Source of the DNA: Haliclystus octoradiatus
Lineage: Eukaryota > Cnidaria > Staurozoa > Stauromedusae > Haliclystidae
DNA length: 64,000 nucleotides
Direction: 5' to 3'
Assembly: GCA_916610825.1 (NCBI GenBank)
Contig: OU744449.1
Location: forward strand, 21,421,344-21,485,343
Position numbers and translations under genes: made by a program. The notes under the pieces were generated by a model. The model saw nothing but the letters and a program-made list of their open reading frames with translations. It did no database searches and was not told the DNA's origin. This document shows positions 1 to 13,064 of this stretch, piece after piece. Position 1 is the first letter of the stretch. Every line of letters starts with the position of its first letter.

Positions 1-39
1 TGATCAATTTGTGAATTACATTTAATTGACATATGCTGA

Positions 40-115
40 CCCCTACGAAAAACAGTTCAGGAGTTCATGAACTGTATGATCTGTCCATGAACTCTTGAAC
101 TGTTTTTCACAGGGG
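40..115. mobile_element. GTTCATGAAC-family MITE, 76 bp
   Basis: Ends CCCCTACGAAAAACAGTTCA and TGAACTGTTTTTCACAGGGG with GA on both sides (38-39 and 116-117). Confidence 0.88.
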
Positions 116-299
116 GATTGGTAAAGGTAGTTCAAAGCGATACTAAATCATGTTTAAAATAGTCACATACTATAGTACCACAACAGAATGATAGCAGATC
201 AAAATAAACATTTTCTAAAGAAAAGTATAAGAGATTAAAGAACATTAACTGAAAACGATAAAAACATTTTGAGTATAAATATAATTCTTAAAGGTTTAC

Positions 300-3200
300 C
301 TGAACAAGTTTTAAAAGAGCAGCACTAGTCGTGATAAATTTTATAACTTCTTTGTTTCTGTAAATTAAAATTAAAATTATTGAAAATTAAAAACTATAAC
401 TAACAGCACATGAAATAATAGTAGGCTCCATGTTGCGTCTACTTATGTTTTGCTAGACAAAGGGTAAGACAAAACGTTCAGCCTTCTGGCATCCTAGGGG
501 TATTTCTTTTTAGAATTTAGGATTCCAGGATTCTTACAATTGTCGAACCCTGGCTAGACATCTAGACATCTAGAAATTTATGTCACTGTCTTCAGATCTA
601 ATCATATGATATCAGCTCTGAGATTTCCCCTGCGGAAAACAGTTCAGAAGTTCATGAACAGTTCATGAACAGTTCATGAACGCTCACAGACAGTTCATGA
701 ACACTTCAAGAAAATTTGGGGCCATTTAACGTTCATGAACTGTTCATGAACTCCTGAACTGTTTTTGCAGGGGTTGAGGTCCATGACAAATATTGCAAAC
801 ACAGATATGGTCTCATTCATTCATTGATATGCAGAGTTACAAATAAGATGGTGAATGAACAAAATATTAAGTCAAACTGGAATAGAAAAGTGGCAAAGGC
901 AATATCTAAATCATTATTTAAAAAGGCTTATCAATTGATTTAATAGAAGTGTACTCTAATGAATCAGTTGAACCAATTCTTCTGGTATATAAATGCAGTA
1001 ATGTAGTGTAGTATAACGATCTTTCTCACAGGGTATGAAAAAAATTTATTATGAATACTGACAAAAACAACTGTATGAATTATATTGGCCAGGAATCAAT
1101 GTTACCAGAACATTTCATTAATTTTGAATTTAAGTTTTGGTAATCTATGGAGATATTCCTGAAATGAGATTGAAACTAATGTTGAGGTTTAAATCTACTT
1201 ACTCGTCTTCTTCCTTGTGAAGCATGTCTGCGCCTACACCGCTGTATGAAATTTGTTTACGATGTCCATAAGCTAAGATAAACAGATAAACACAATAATA
1301 CTGAAATTAAGGCATTACCAAAAATATCAAAAAGAGGATCATTAATTGGACTATGTAGTTTCTTGATTTACAACACAGTGTTGATAGGGCAGTTAAAATT
1401 AATTTTTAAAGAGTAGTGTCATGTATTTTTGTAGTACTACTTTGCAGCAGAATTGAATGACTAAACAGTTCAGACAGAAAAGAAAAAAACCTTCCACAGA
1501 GTTGCAGAAGAGAAAAAACTGAAAATCGTTGGTAGAATAATATAATGCAATCCGCAATTAGGGATAAGCAAAATTCACGCTGATGTACAACTAATCTTTA
1601 AAATCATATTAACCATTTTGGGGTAAAGTCCTTGGTAAAGAATTTCGGTTAAATGAAATGACTAACTTAATCAAAACTCATTCACAACAAATCTATTTCA
1701 AAATTTATGAAATATTTAATTGACTGAAGATTGTTTTCTTGCAATTAACTGTAATAAATAAAATATTTACTATTATAATCAATGATCAAACATTGTTTGC
1801 AGTATTCCCATACTGTTTAAAAGAATTCCAAGTGCACAACTGGTGGTAAAACAATAATATTGAGGTTAAAATAAACTTTTTATTTGAGCTGTTAAAACTT
1901 GACTAACATGAAGTTATTACATTTCTAGCATTTCTAGCATTTCTTACCTTCTGTGTATTGTTTTGATGTTCTTTTTACACTAGAAACAAAAACGCGATGA
2001 TTGTATGAAAATTACTAGGTTATTATCAATCGATCAACATATATGATTTCATGATGGGCATGTATAAAGTACGTACTCTCTTTTGAGTGTTTTTCGTTTA
2101 GGTGTTACACCTAGAAAAATATTAAAAAAGGGATGCGATGATAAGATACTAGTCAATCTGAGAAATATACAAATATTTTATCTAATAGTTTATGCAGTAC
2201 TGCAGTTATTAATTATAGCAAATATTATGTTAATTTACTTGACTAATTTGTGTACTGGTAGCTTAGTGGCAGAGTATCTGCACTATGTGCTGGATGCTGA
2301 GGTTTGATTCCATGTCGCTGCAAGCATGTTAATCGTTTGTAGTATAATTTGCATCTAAATTTGTTAATGTCCAAAAGAAACAATCGCTATTGTATAAAGG
2401 GTGACTTTCATTCGCGAATGACTGTAAATGTGATATGTAAATGTGACTGAAATTGGCATGTCTGTGTGGGTGTTATATCTTGTTCTGGTGGAATTTGGTG
2501 GTTGAAAAAAATATTGGAGAGCAGAGGAGGTCAGCTAGGTTGAATTAAATGTTATGGATAAACTTTAGATGATGTCAGGACATAGTCATGTTATTAGATC
2601 TTTAACAGAAAGCCAACCAAAGTGGACTTTGCATGTCAGAGATATGACAATTACAATAGAGTAATCCATGTACAGAGAAACCTGTATATAACAGTCAGCC
2701 ACGAGAGGTACACAAATTGACTACTATAGACAGGTGGCCTTTATATGCAGGTTTGATACAATAGAGAACTACTATTAGACATGAAACAGTGACCACTATA
2801 GACAGGTAGCCGCTTTTAGAGGACACCGTTAGAAGAGGTTTGACTGCATATTGTATAGTTCATGAAAAGTTAAGGAATATTTCATCAAAATTTACAAAAC
2901 GTCCATAAATGAAAATTCATGAATGTGAAATGGAAATTATTGTGGATAGTTTGTGAATATTTAAATCAGAAACAATGTGAATTTTGTAAAGCTACCCAAT
3001 AGTTTGGTTTCTATGGGTATCCATGCTATGCACTGAATTTATGTAGCTTAAAAAGGGTCTTTTTGATACACACAAAAAAAACATTAGATTAGAATTTCTC
3101 TTACCAGCCACAGAGTATGTTCTAGAGAAGTCTACCTGGAAAAATGCAAAAATAATGGTGTTGTTTTAACAACAGAAGTAATGTATCGAAGGAACACAAT

Positions 3201-6200
3201 TCTACTCACATGTGTATTTTGAAACAGATACTTTTGATGATTGGCAAATTAGGAAGCATACAATGGTTCTGTGTCCTTTCTCAAGATGATGTAAGAAATA
3301 GCAGTAGATAAAATTGGGCTGCTATGCGAGGATTCACTAAACTCAAATTAACCGATGTAGCAACAAACGTAGAGCTAATTCTTTCAAAGAAAGAGGGTCC
3401 AGCAAAGTCTTGAAACTTGGAAACCTAGTTTGCAGATGGTCATAAAAACTCAAAAGGAATCAGAAAATGCTGGATTGAAAGTTAAAATCTGAAAAGCAAG
3501 ATTTCAATTTCATGTTTTCATGTCATTAAAAGTACTCAGACAATTTTCAAAAATTGAAGTTTGCGAACGTAAACTTTTGTTGGGCTATACCCAGAAGCTG
3601 AAAGATACGTTTTGTCAATGAAATTGGCAAATAGCATCTTATAATAGTATTTTAAGCTGTGAATGTCTCAATGATTCTTTACCAATCAATTCTGATAAGG
3701 ATGTAGTATGTGGTGTATTTGTGGAGGAAAAGAGGGAAGAATCAAATGTTACAATAGGGGATCCTAATGAAAATTATTTTTCAAATAAATGATTAATTAT
3801 GATGTATATCGACTGGAAACATTAATTGGTAAAAGTTTGAAGCCAATCGAATAAGACATGATGTAGATATCAATGTTTCTAAAGGGCCTTTTATGCCACG
3901 CGTTTATATTTGTGACGTAAATATTGAAATTCGTCTCAGATTAATTAAAAATAATGTTGAATATTGAAAAGATTGAATATTTACGCCATGAAAATAATAG
4001 CGTGGCAGAATAGACACTTTAAAAATATCGATATCTACATTACTTCTCATACAATCGGCTTCACAAACTTTCACCAATCAGTTTTTATAGTTGATATACA
4101 TCATCAATATGAATCATTTATTTGAAATATATTTTTTATTAGAATCCCCAATTATAGTTAAGCCCCAGATGAGAGTTTCAGTGCCATTCATAATACTTAC
4201 TGGTAATGTTAAAAAATTACTTTCTTTAATCCTAAATGAAAGAATAAAACATTCAATGTAAACAACTAATTGATGTAGACATTACCTATTCTGAATCTGA
4301 AATCAAATTATTTTGAATGATTTAAATTAAAATTAAAATTTCTTCAACTGTTTTATTGCGAAATATTAATGTTTAATCATTAGTTGAATTACAGAAATAA
4401 AAAAATTAAAAGTAAATTGAGAGTCATCATATTCTGCACATAATTATTCAATTTGTTTTGGATAAGACTCAGATTGACATGCAATCCATAGCAAAAATAT
4501 CTGATGAATTCATGAACTTCATAAGCTGTTTAGGAACATTCTGAACTATTACAAACTACCATGAATACCTTATTAACAGTTCATGAACAGTCCATGAACA
4601 TTGAAAGGCCCGATTTTCATGAAAATTTTCACAGATCCTTCATAAATAGTTCATGAATTAATTCCAACTGTTCATGAAAATTGGGCCATTTGATGTTCAT
4701 GAACTGTTTTTGTAAGGAATCGTTTAATAAAATGTTTAAATTTACTGAAAGTAGTATATACTTGCCCCTGTAGAGATTGATGCAGCATGCTTGATCGAAT
4801 TTGAGAGTACACACTCATGAAATCTGAAAATTATATAAACGATATTAATCTACATAATATGTTACACAGAACAGTGTGTTGACTCAAAATATTGATGTTT
4901 TATTGTTTTATATTTTTTATTGTTCAAATAGAATGGTCAATCTTTCAATAAAATCTTAATATTGAAATGATACCAATATCATTTCAATATTAAGATTTTA
5001 TTGAAAGATTGACCATTCTATTTGAACAATAAAATATATTAATCAATTGTAAGAAAGGGAGACAGAAAGTTTAAAATGTATTTACCTGATGACTTTCCAT
5101 GATGCACCAGCCAGCTAGCAATCATTCCCAACTCTTCCATGATGCGTTCTATAATTAAACGATAAAATAGTAAAATAGTAGTTGATTAAATACAAACTTA
5201 GGAGTAAACCAGCCTGCCCGCAGACTCAAGTTGTCAAATGTAAACACTTCCTGAAACAGCAGATGTCTACCGTTTCAAGTTTACATTTCACAATAAGTCT
5301 GCGAGCAGCCTGGGAGTAAACCAGATTCAAAGTATATCTGAACATGATGAAACATTTGACACAATCAATGTCTACACGCAGATGAAAGTTATGATGAAGC
5401 ACCAAATACTGCTAGTGCAACCCTTTACTAATTATGGCACATTCTATTCCAATTGTCGACTGTGTTGAAACTTCTTTCTGTATTTAAGAGTACAATAACA
5501 ATATCTGTATCAAACTTAGAAATAGGTTCATCGTTATAATCCACTTTATATTGAAGGTTCTGTCTGAAAAGTTATTGTCCTTGCTACTTGTAAGAGAACT
5601 TTTACTGCTGTGATTTCATTGTTTGATCAGTTCAACACCTCGACTGCAACTTGTCAATTGGTAACAGTTAAAGGTGACGTGAATACCAGTTGACAATAGC
5701 CGAGGCATGCTGAGGTCATCATGCTGATATTCATCAAGCATCATAGCAATAACTGTTTTAGTCAATAACTAACAGGTCAATCTTCGAACATATAATCATC
5801 ACATCAATTTTAATGTATTTTAAATGCATCAAAAGCAAAATTAGCTGTTGTGTCTTTTTGCTATAACATATAACAGTTAGAAAACATGGAGCAGTCAATG
5901 CAGTTTAGAATTGATCAGAGTTCAACCATACTTGTCCAATGGAAATTCTCGACTTTGTTCAATTTTTATATTGACCTGTTGGTCGATGACTAACAATGAA
6001 TATTATTGTCATCAAGTTAAATCCCATTATGAAACTGTTGTACATCAGGTAGATTACCATTAGATGCTTTATGCTGTGAACCAATATATTCATAGCGACA
6101 GATATTTAGGATATCAAAAGAAATAATTTGGATACTAGATAGCTTTCTTACCTGCAAAATGTACAATTTGGGCCTCCTCAACAGAAGTTTGACTAATATC

Positions 6201-9200
6201 TGCAATAAATACAAATGATGAATTATACAGTTGTATATTCATTCAAAAACAAATGGAATATTTGCTAGCCTGTTTGGAGACTCAGATCATAAATTGGAAA
6301 GATTGTAAGTACTGTTTTGATGAGATTTCAATTACTCAAGTCTACAAGCAGTCTACAATCACACACAGACTACACTGTAGAATGTTAAGCAATTTGCGCA
6401 CCGTTTCATATCAGCTATTGATATTTGGTGCACAAGATGCACGTAAGGAGAAAATGATAAGGCATCAGAAAATTAAGAGCCGCCTCGGTGAGTAATTTTG
6501 ACTCTGGAGTTTTCTCCTGGAGTGTCTTGAGTGCACTATCAATAGCTCACAGGAAATTGTGTGCCAATGTGTCTTAATTAAAAGATGTTAATTCACAATA
6601 AATATACTTTCTAAGACTTTCTTGGCATTATTGTTGGATGGTTGTTGAAAATGGAATGAAATTCAAAGCAAATTTTAAAATTGAAAATTTGAATTTCTAC
6701 ACTATGAAAACTTTAAAAAAGTTATATTTGAAAGCAACATTGATGATATCACTACTCTTCGATATCTATCAATAGAGCTTCAACACAACGTTCATGACAA
6801 TTTATTATATAATTAACAGAATATTTCATAGACACTTGGAAATATATGAATTTTACGCGCTTGCAGAGCCTTGCTTGTGAGATACCGAATTTGAACATTC
6901 AAATAATAAGTCCAATATCTCTGCACGCCCATGACATATTCCATTAGGCTTACCATCCTCTTCGATTGATGTGCTGAGTATATCATGAACTGTTACAGCA
7001 GGGACAACTTTACTATGTCTTTTCAATAAAGTACGGAATTCTTTTTCGAGCAAATCAATTCCAGATTCATTCAAAGAACCCTTTAAATTGAATTAAATCA
7101 AGAAGGAAATCAATTGTCAGAGTAAAATTGATATACAAATTAATTCTACTATATGGTTGACAAGTTTATAGGTATATATAATCGAAACTGCCATAGCAGT
7201 CCACTCTTTGCAATAGTCACTCAAGAAAAAATAATTTTCTTTTGATTTAACCTGCATGTAAATGTAAGTGCCAGCTGCGTATACTTTTATACGAAGCATA
7301 GAGTTGCACAACATACTATGTGAAAAAAAACAGTTTGTGAACATTTGTTATAGGTTCATGAACAGTTCATGAACAGTCACAAAGATTTCATGAACAGTCC
7401 ATGAACAGTCACAAAGAGTTCATGAAAACATCATGAACCGGTTGATAGAGTTGATAACATTGGCAAATTTAATGCATATCAATATACAACTTAGCATTTT
7501 ATATGCCTTTTGTTAGTAATGGAGTGTCAAAAGCTTCAAATATAGACATGAGAAAATATTTTATTGCTTCATCAGCTCTTGCTTTTTAAAATACAGACTG
7601 CGTTAATACAAAGCTGACTAATAATCCCTGCAATAGGTCTTACATTTGTTTAATTTGTTCATGAACTTCATAAACAAATCATCAGTCGGTAGGCCTACAT
7701 AAAAAGTTTGATCCATGAGCTGTTCATGAACTCATCTCGCAGGGGAATTTACAGTGCCAGCTGACGTGCCAGCTTGAAAAATAGTAGAGGCATTGACAGT
7801 ATTGACATACCAAAAGAGAAACTTCTATGCTATCAGGATTAGTTCTATTGAAAAACTCGATCGCATCTTGAATCTTCTCCATGCATTGCAGATACTCATC
7901 AAGATGACCAGTTGGACTATAAAACAATACCATTAAGTCAATTATATTAATGTAATCGGGTTTAGTAGAATGGAATAACAATGATTCGTATTAATTGTGA
8001 TTAATTGAAATATGTGCAATTTCAAGATTAGGGCAATGTTTATTCTAAAATATCACGAAGGTTTTCTGCGATCTGATTGGTCGAGTCAGCGTGCATGAAA
8101 TCCTAGGGTAAAACATGGCTCCGAAAACCGGGAAAAACCGCAAGCTTCAAAAAGTTTGATCTGTGATAAAGTACAGAATTTTTAACTTTTTGATAACAAT
8201 CCAATAAATATCTCAATAATTGCTACGATTTACAAAACGACATTTAGCTCAAGATGTTTATATTTATTGAAAAGCGTGGTGAATGAGTTGTTGGTCGTGT
8301 AACATGCAAGATAAAAACACAGAATCAAAGACAATTATAGGCTACGCTAATTCAAGGTAAACCTAAAATTTAAATAACAATTAGTGAATTAATTTGCTAA
8401 AGAACTATTGTACCACTTATATTACAGACGTTCTTGTATATGCCTTTCTTTATTCGACAAAATCTATCTTGTTGTTGGATTCTCTTTATGCTTGGTTTAT
8501 GAATTGAAATTGAATTTTAAATTGTGAATTCATGAATTGAAAATTCGCCGTCGAATGAGATTCCGACATTTGTTTTATTTTAGAAAAGGGTTACCACATG
8601 CTTGCAAATGTTTGTATTCATATTTACTAAACTCGAAAAAGTTGGGAGACACTCGGGAAGCTAAAAATCACTCGCTCGGAGCTCGTGATTTTTTAGCGCT
8701 TCACTCGTGTCTCCCAACATTTTCTCGTTTAGTAAATATGAATACAAACATGGCAAGTATGTGGTAACCCTTTATTCATTCATGTAATAATCATGTTGGA
8801 ATCATATTAACAGGCTTGTTTTATTACAAAAATGATAACCGCAACATGAAAAAGTTCAGCCAATTCTGTCAAAATCCTGTAGATCCTGTATAAACCCTGC
8901 ACAGCCTATGTGAACAGTTCATGGACCTAATAAACTGTTTAAGGAGAATTTATTGGCAATTTATGAAAGTTAAATGGCCTACTCTTCATAAAACTTTTAC
9001 AAAAGTCCTTCGAATTGGGGGGAAATTCAATGTTAATCAAATGTGTAGATGAAGCAGTGATATGTGATACGATGTGCGAATCATCATTTGCGCCTTTTCA
9101 ATTCACAAAGATGTCACAAATAATTTCATAAATTAGAAATAGACCAAAACCATCTAAGATCGTACATGCTAAGCTGCGATTGGTCATTAGACTGGTCCAA

Positions 9201-12200
9201 ACAAAAAATGAAAGATTGAAAGTTGGATTCAATATCTCCAAACCACATCCAATTGTGCTGGGTTGGATTGTTCAAGCATTTGGTTAAGTCCCATTATTTA
9301 ATACAGAAAATTAGAATTACTAAATTTTAACATACCCCTGTTCGATAGTGCCGTTGGCTGTCATTGTTCGACTGATACTATGATAGGCCAAGACTTCATC
9401 CAGGAGTATAAGAGTCTTATCAACATCTGATACATTATTAAGGAAATCAAAAAATAGATACCTATCAATGCTAATTATTAAAAATAATGAACAGATGGTT
9501 ATGAATTACAGCCAAATAAATGTATTTGCTGTCGGCTTTGTTATGTATTTCCATGACATCAATATGTAATTTCTTGTTGACAGTGGGCCATGTGATATAG
9601 TGGAATGACATTATTTACGTTATGAATAATTTTATACAGAAGCAAAAACGACATTTTGGCATTTGTGATGTGTTTCTATGGCATAATTTCTGATATGAGT
9701 AATGTTTGCAGTGTTCAAGATGTGATGTAAGCTCTCTTTTAGTCTATTCAAATTAGTCTCAATCATTAGCTATATCTATTGATAAAAGCCTTGATTTCAA
9801 TTGTTTACTATTTACATGATTTGATAAAGGATTAAGTTCCAGCTTTCCTTGGCTTTCTAGCTTAATTATTTCCCTGTCATCAGTCTATTGCGAGTGGTAG
9901 CGCATTGAGCTGTTTTTAATGTTTCTAAGAAACTAAGTCATGAAACTAAAGCATGAAAGTTCAATAATAGCTAGCCAAACATAACTAAGAAGCACAAATT
10001 CAAACTACAACACTTTACGTTATAATGATTACTAAGAATACTTGCGCATGTCGGATGATTAGAGCGAAACTTTGGGAAAATATGATTAATTATGGTACTA
10101 CTGTTTGGTACAATCTGTGAACTACACCCCTACATAAATCAGTTCAGGACTTTATATACAGTTCATGAACGTTAAATGGCCCCAATTTTCATGACTGAAT
10201 TGTTTTTCGCAGGGGCAGTGCATCATTCATGAACGATAAATGGTCCCGTTTTTAACTTTTATTTGAAACGTTTAAATGAAAAAAACAGGTATTGTAGAAA
10301 ACGTTAGTGAAACACTTCAAGGTGATTCCCAAGATTTATAAACTGACCAACTGACTTCGACTTTTTCATGTTTTCCTTGTGCACAGGCCAAACATACTAT
10401 AAATATCATCAAATCAACTTTATCTATATCTCATTGGCATGAACAACATTTAACATCTTCATTTTTGTCTCAAGTCAACATCAACTACGGCATTATAACA
10501 ATAGGTATAAATACAATCAGCCAGAATTGGCATTGCGTACGGATGAGGTAGTTCAATGCCAAATCAAACTAAACAAGTCTGACTATTTCAACTTGTGCAA
10601 AAATCAAAATTGAAAATCAATACATCTTGTAATCAATAGATTTATCAGCAGTCCTAAATGTCACGGTAAAAATAATTCAGAGTTTCTACAAATTAAAGTA
10701 TACTCAAGTACTGTAGCACTGAGCTTATCCCATATCCAAGAGGAGAAATACAAACATGATGAAATCTATAAGCAATTGTGAGATTACATTCTTCACTCAA
10801 GGATCTGATCATTTCATTTTTGTTTTAGGATTCAAATTGTTTGGATAGAATTTAAACTTTTGGAATATGTTGTACATAAAGTACAAATGTGTAACCACCA
10901 ATAAACATTTTGAGAAAACTGAGCTTAAAAATTACATTCTCAAACTAGCATTTCTATGGCAAACACAATATAACATAAACACAGTAAATTAACAAATTAA
11001 CACAACAAATTAACAGAAAAACAACATGTAAAGGACATAGGAGTAACTGCTTGCTTAGCATACATAATGAAAGATACTATCTTGACGTCTTTGTAGCTCA
11101 ACTGTTTCCTTGTGAACAGGTAATATAGTATCTTCTAATTTGTGAAGACGATCTTCAAAAGATGTTAATATATTGATCTAGAATAAAATTAAACTGATTA
11201 ATGATTTTGATTTGTCACAGTCAAACAATGAGAGTATGCTAGTCTGCTAGCAGATTATTTGAAATTTGATAACTCGATGTAAAACATTTTCATTAGCTGC
11301 ATATAGGGTCTGAGGGTCCGGCAAAACCCTGACCAAGATTCTGAAAAAAATTAATATATTTTTCTTTCTCCCTTCAAATTAGAGTTAGAGAAATGACTGT
11401 ATTTCAAGAACCCCTGACAGCATCATATAATAGAGGATCTGCAAGTAGGCTAATCAACAAACAAATTCTTGCGATTTGCATTAGTCAAAATATTTAAAGA
11501 CCTTAGAAAGACCAGCAGATTTTGCAAAATATTGTCTTCGAAATCTGGTCCCAGCTGTTTTCAAATAATGCTCATTTTTTTAACTAAATCAATCAACTTA
11601 CAAGTTATACAATATTTTGTTTGATGTTGTAAGCTTTTCAGCTCTGAAATGACTAGGAGCAGCCAATAATTAACACTGTAGTGATTGTACATTTGTAGTA
11701 AAGTTGAGGTTTTGATATTGTTTTCAGCCTTTTCAATTTTTATCGCTATCTAAATTTGGACATTTTCTCTTGATTTCATGATTTAAAATGATTTCGGAAG
11801 CAAAACATATTGGAATATATATGCTCTAGCACCATCAAATAATTGATAAATACAAGTTAAAACAAAATCATATAGCATATATCCTGGCGATGAGACGTTT
11901 TGCTGTGTTTTTATAGCGTTTCCCATTTAACTTTGCTAATATTCGAAACTCAAGTTTACCCCTTAATGCTGCTACCATTTTGATTCTCCTTGGCAGAATG
12001 CGTCACTCTATTCACTGACGTCAAAGCGCTCAGTCTATGTCTAATACCTCTATGTTTCGAACGCATCACTTTGCCAGCTAAAATTTTATCAGGACCTCAC
12101 TGTGGCGTCTGCGTGGAGCTGAGGGCCGTTATGGAATGAGGATAGCTACAAACTGTATGCAGAATCACAAATCATATTCTGAAAATGTCTGTTTTCCAAT

Positions 12201-13064
12201 TTCTTTATTAAACAATAGTCTGAGAGTTGTCAGGATGGACCTTCGGCATCATTGTAATTCAAAACGTTTCTTGATGGCATCCCCCAGAACACCCTAGAAG
12301 GAGCCATTCTTTCAGGGTGAATTATTCAAGAACATTTGTGTTCTCAGAAATTAATATTACTTCAACATTATCGATTTGACTAGATGAAGAATTCTTGATG
12401 TTTTGTTGTCCTCTTTGTATTTTCACATCATTTTTATCTAATAATATTCATATGCTCTGTTTCTGTTAATGTTAGTATATCTTTTATATGAAAAATGATA
12501 AATTTGTAAAACAGAGTTTCTATCACGTCAGTCTTGGAACCTTGGTGATGCTACTGTCTCAATGTATTTCCGCGACCTAGTTATCTCGAGCTCTAACCAT
12601 TTGTCTCGGAATATTACATCATGTTCGAAAGACACTAGGAATTGTGACTTTTCGATTAACCAGTAAGCAAGAAAGAGTTTTCAAAAGTTTGACATTAATA
12701 AAAACAAAGATTACACAATAGATATACTGACAGAAGGGCGTTACCGATGACAAGATTCAATTTCTTACCATTCCATTTCCCAATTGGTCACTTTTCTTCA
12801 GACTTTCTCTCAACCATGCAATGTTTTGCTTCTCCTATAAAAATTATAAACATGTAATATTCGCATACCTTGCCCAACTCTTCTATCAGATCTTAACTTC
12901 ATTAGGTATTTTCATCTTTTGTAGGCCTAATTAACCCTTCTGCTACTATGGATACAAGTTTGAACGCTGGAGGGCTGATGTGAAACATTAACATTTATCT
13001 GACTGACTCCTACCTCTTCTAGCTTCGCTTCTATTGCTCTCTTCTTGGCAGAAATATCTTCCAT
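300..13064 (-). CDS. EXOC7: Exocyst complex component 7 (Exo70), N-terminal part, 13 exons, continues off left edge
   Basis: Exo70 is the exocyst subunit that binds PI(4,5)P2 and small GTPases and tethers secretory vesicles to the plasma membrane. Exons, in transcript order: 13014-13064, 12769-12834, 11078-11177, 9336-9426, 7811-7916, 6954-7080, 6152-6199, 5086-5148, 4762-4823, 3105-3135, 1203-1272 and 300-357 are clearly alignable; all have AG/GT borders, and phases join into one 291-codon frame (12 exons listed, with the next one off the edge). Diagnostic stretches are MEDISAKKRAIEAKLEE, LRESLKKSDQL, LPVHKETVELQRRQ, GPTGHLDEYLQCMEKIQ, EFRTLLKRHSKVV, IASWLVHHG and DFMSVYSQIRSS, which match the N-terminal coiled-coil and first helical bundle of animal Exo70. 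The start is the first ATG before the conserved N-terminal helix. The C-terminal lipid-binding domain (roughly 350-400 residues) is outside the window. The 31-nt and 48-nt exons lie in the part of the family that is alternatively spliced in vertebrates. Introns are full of MITEs. Confidence 0.92.
460..552. mobile_element. hAT-type MITE, CAGGGTCCGAC group, 93 bp
   Basis: Mutated left end AAGGGTAAGACAAAACG, right end GTCGAACCCTG, and a perfect 8-bp duplication GCTAGACA (452-459 and 553-560). Internal GTTCAGCCTTCTGG matches the other members. Confidence 0.85.
627..773. mobile_element. GTTCATGAAC-family MITE, 147 bp
   Basis: Ends CCCCTGCGGAAAACAGTTCA and CTGAACTGTTTTTGCAGGGG with TT on both sides. 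Three GTTCATGAAC units at 11-bp spacing follow the left end; GGGGCCATTTAACG marks the centre. Confidence 0.9.
2251..2322 (+). other. tRNA-like sequence (relic or SINE head) in an EXOC7 intron
   Basis: A-box-like TAGCTTAGTGG (2259-2269) and B-box-like GGTTTGATTCC (2301-2311) at tRNA spacing. The acceptor stem does not pair, so it is not a functional tRNA. Confidence 0.55.
2673..2846. mobile_element. TA-flanked MITE, CAGT..ACTG family, subfamily A
   Basis: Left CAGAGAAACCTGTATATAAC after TA, right GAGGTTTGACTG. The internal ACTATAGACAGGTGGCC block is repeated in inverted context. TA target and CAGT ends resemble pogo/Tigger-type mariner relatives. Confidence 0.8.
3757..4149. mobile_element. 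Foldback element, ~393 bp, arms ~165 bp, in an EXOC7 intron
   Basis: GGGGATCCTAATGAAAATTA at the left pairs with the right end TTATTAGAATCCCC. Inside, both arms keep CAAATAAATGATT, GATGTATATC, GAAGCC and GCCACGC. Arms are ~85-90% alike by eye. No sure target duplication. Confidence 0.75.
4501..4720. mobile_element. Decayed GTTCATGAAC-family MITE next to an EXOC7 exon
   Basis: Several TTCATGAAC-like decamers and a GGGCCATTTGATGTTCATGA centre/right arm remain. The ends are eroded. It lies 42 bp downstream (in transcript sense) of the EXOC7 exon at 4762-4823. Confidence 0.7.
4915..5034. repeat. Near-perfect 120-bp palindrome (58-bp arms) in an EXOC7 intron
   Basis: From 4915 to 4972 the sequence is repeated as exact reverse complement at 4977-5034 with a 4-nt loop. 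The outer sequence is not symmetric. Confidence 0.9.
5210..5312. mobile_element. Small hAT-like MITE, 103 bp, AGCCTG group, in an EXOC7 intron
   Basis: Inverted ends around CAGCCTGCCCGCAGACT, with flanking duplication GGAGTAAAC (5201-5209 and 5313-5321). TGTAAAC/GTTTACA lies inside each arm. Confidence 0.82.
7340..7742. mobile_element. Degraded GTTCATGAAC-family sequence, two blocks
   Basis: Block 7340-7442 has four TTCATGAAC units separated by AGTCACAAAGA. Block 7655-7742 has more units and a right end CTCATCTCGCAGGGG. They may be one element with an insertion, or two. Confidence 0.6.
8585..8773. mobile_element. Foldback MITE with AAAGGGTTACCACA ends, copy 1
   Basis: Left AAAGGGTTACCACATGCTTG and right ATGTGGTAACCCTTT. 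Arms share GTTTGTATTCATATTTAC. The centre has CGGGAAGC/GCTAAAAATCACTCG self-complementarity. Confidence 0.82.
8905..9010. mobile_element. Relic of a GTTCATGAAC-family MITE
   Basis: GAACAGTTCATGGACC and GTTAAATGGCC remain; ends not recognisable. Confidence 0.45.
10137..10215. mobile_element. GTTCATGAAC-family MITE, 79 bp, in EXOC7 intron 3-4 region
   Basis: CCCCTACATAAATCAGTTCA to TTGTTTTTCGCAGGGG with CA on both sides. Centre GTTAAATGGCCCCAA. Confidence 0.88.
11178..12768. other. EXOC7 intron 2, no clear feature
   Basis: No MITE with identifiable ends, no coding similarity. GGGTCCGGCAAAACCCTGA near 11310 may be a worn CAGGGTCCGAC-group end. Confidence 0.5.

Noticed and set aside
1950..1981. 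Possible EXOC7 exon with AG/GT borders reading SVKRTSKQYTEG
   Set aside because: In either available phase it meets a stop or shifts the frame of the next exon. The chain 3105-3135 to 1203-1272 joins perfectly without it.
2251..2322. Functional tRNA gene
   Set aside because: Box motifs are present but acceptor and anticodon stems do not form.
3395..3590. Another CAGGGTCCGAC-group MITE
   Set aside because: GGGTCCAGCAAAG and TTTTGTTGGGC are suggestive, but I found no matching duplication and the arms align poorly.
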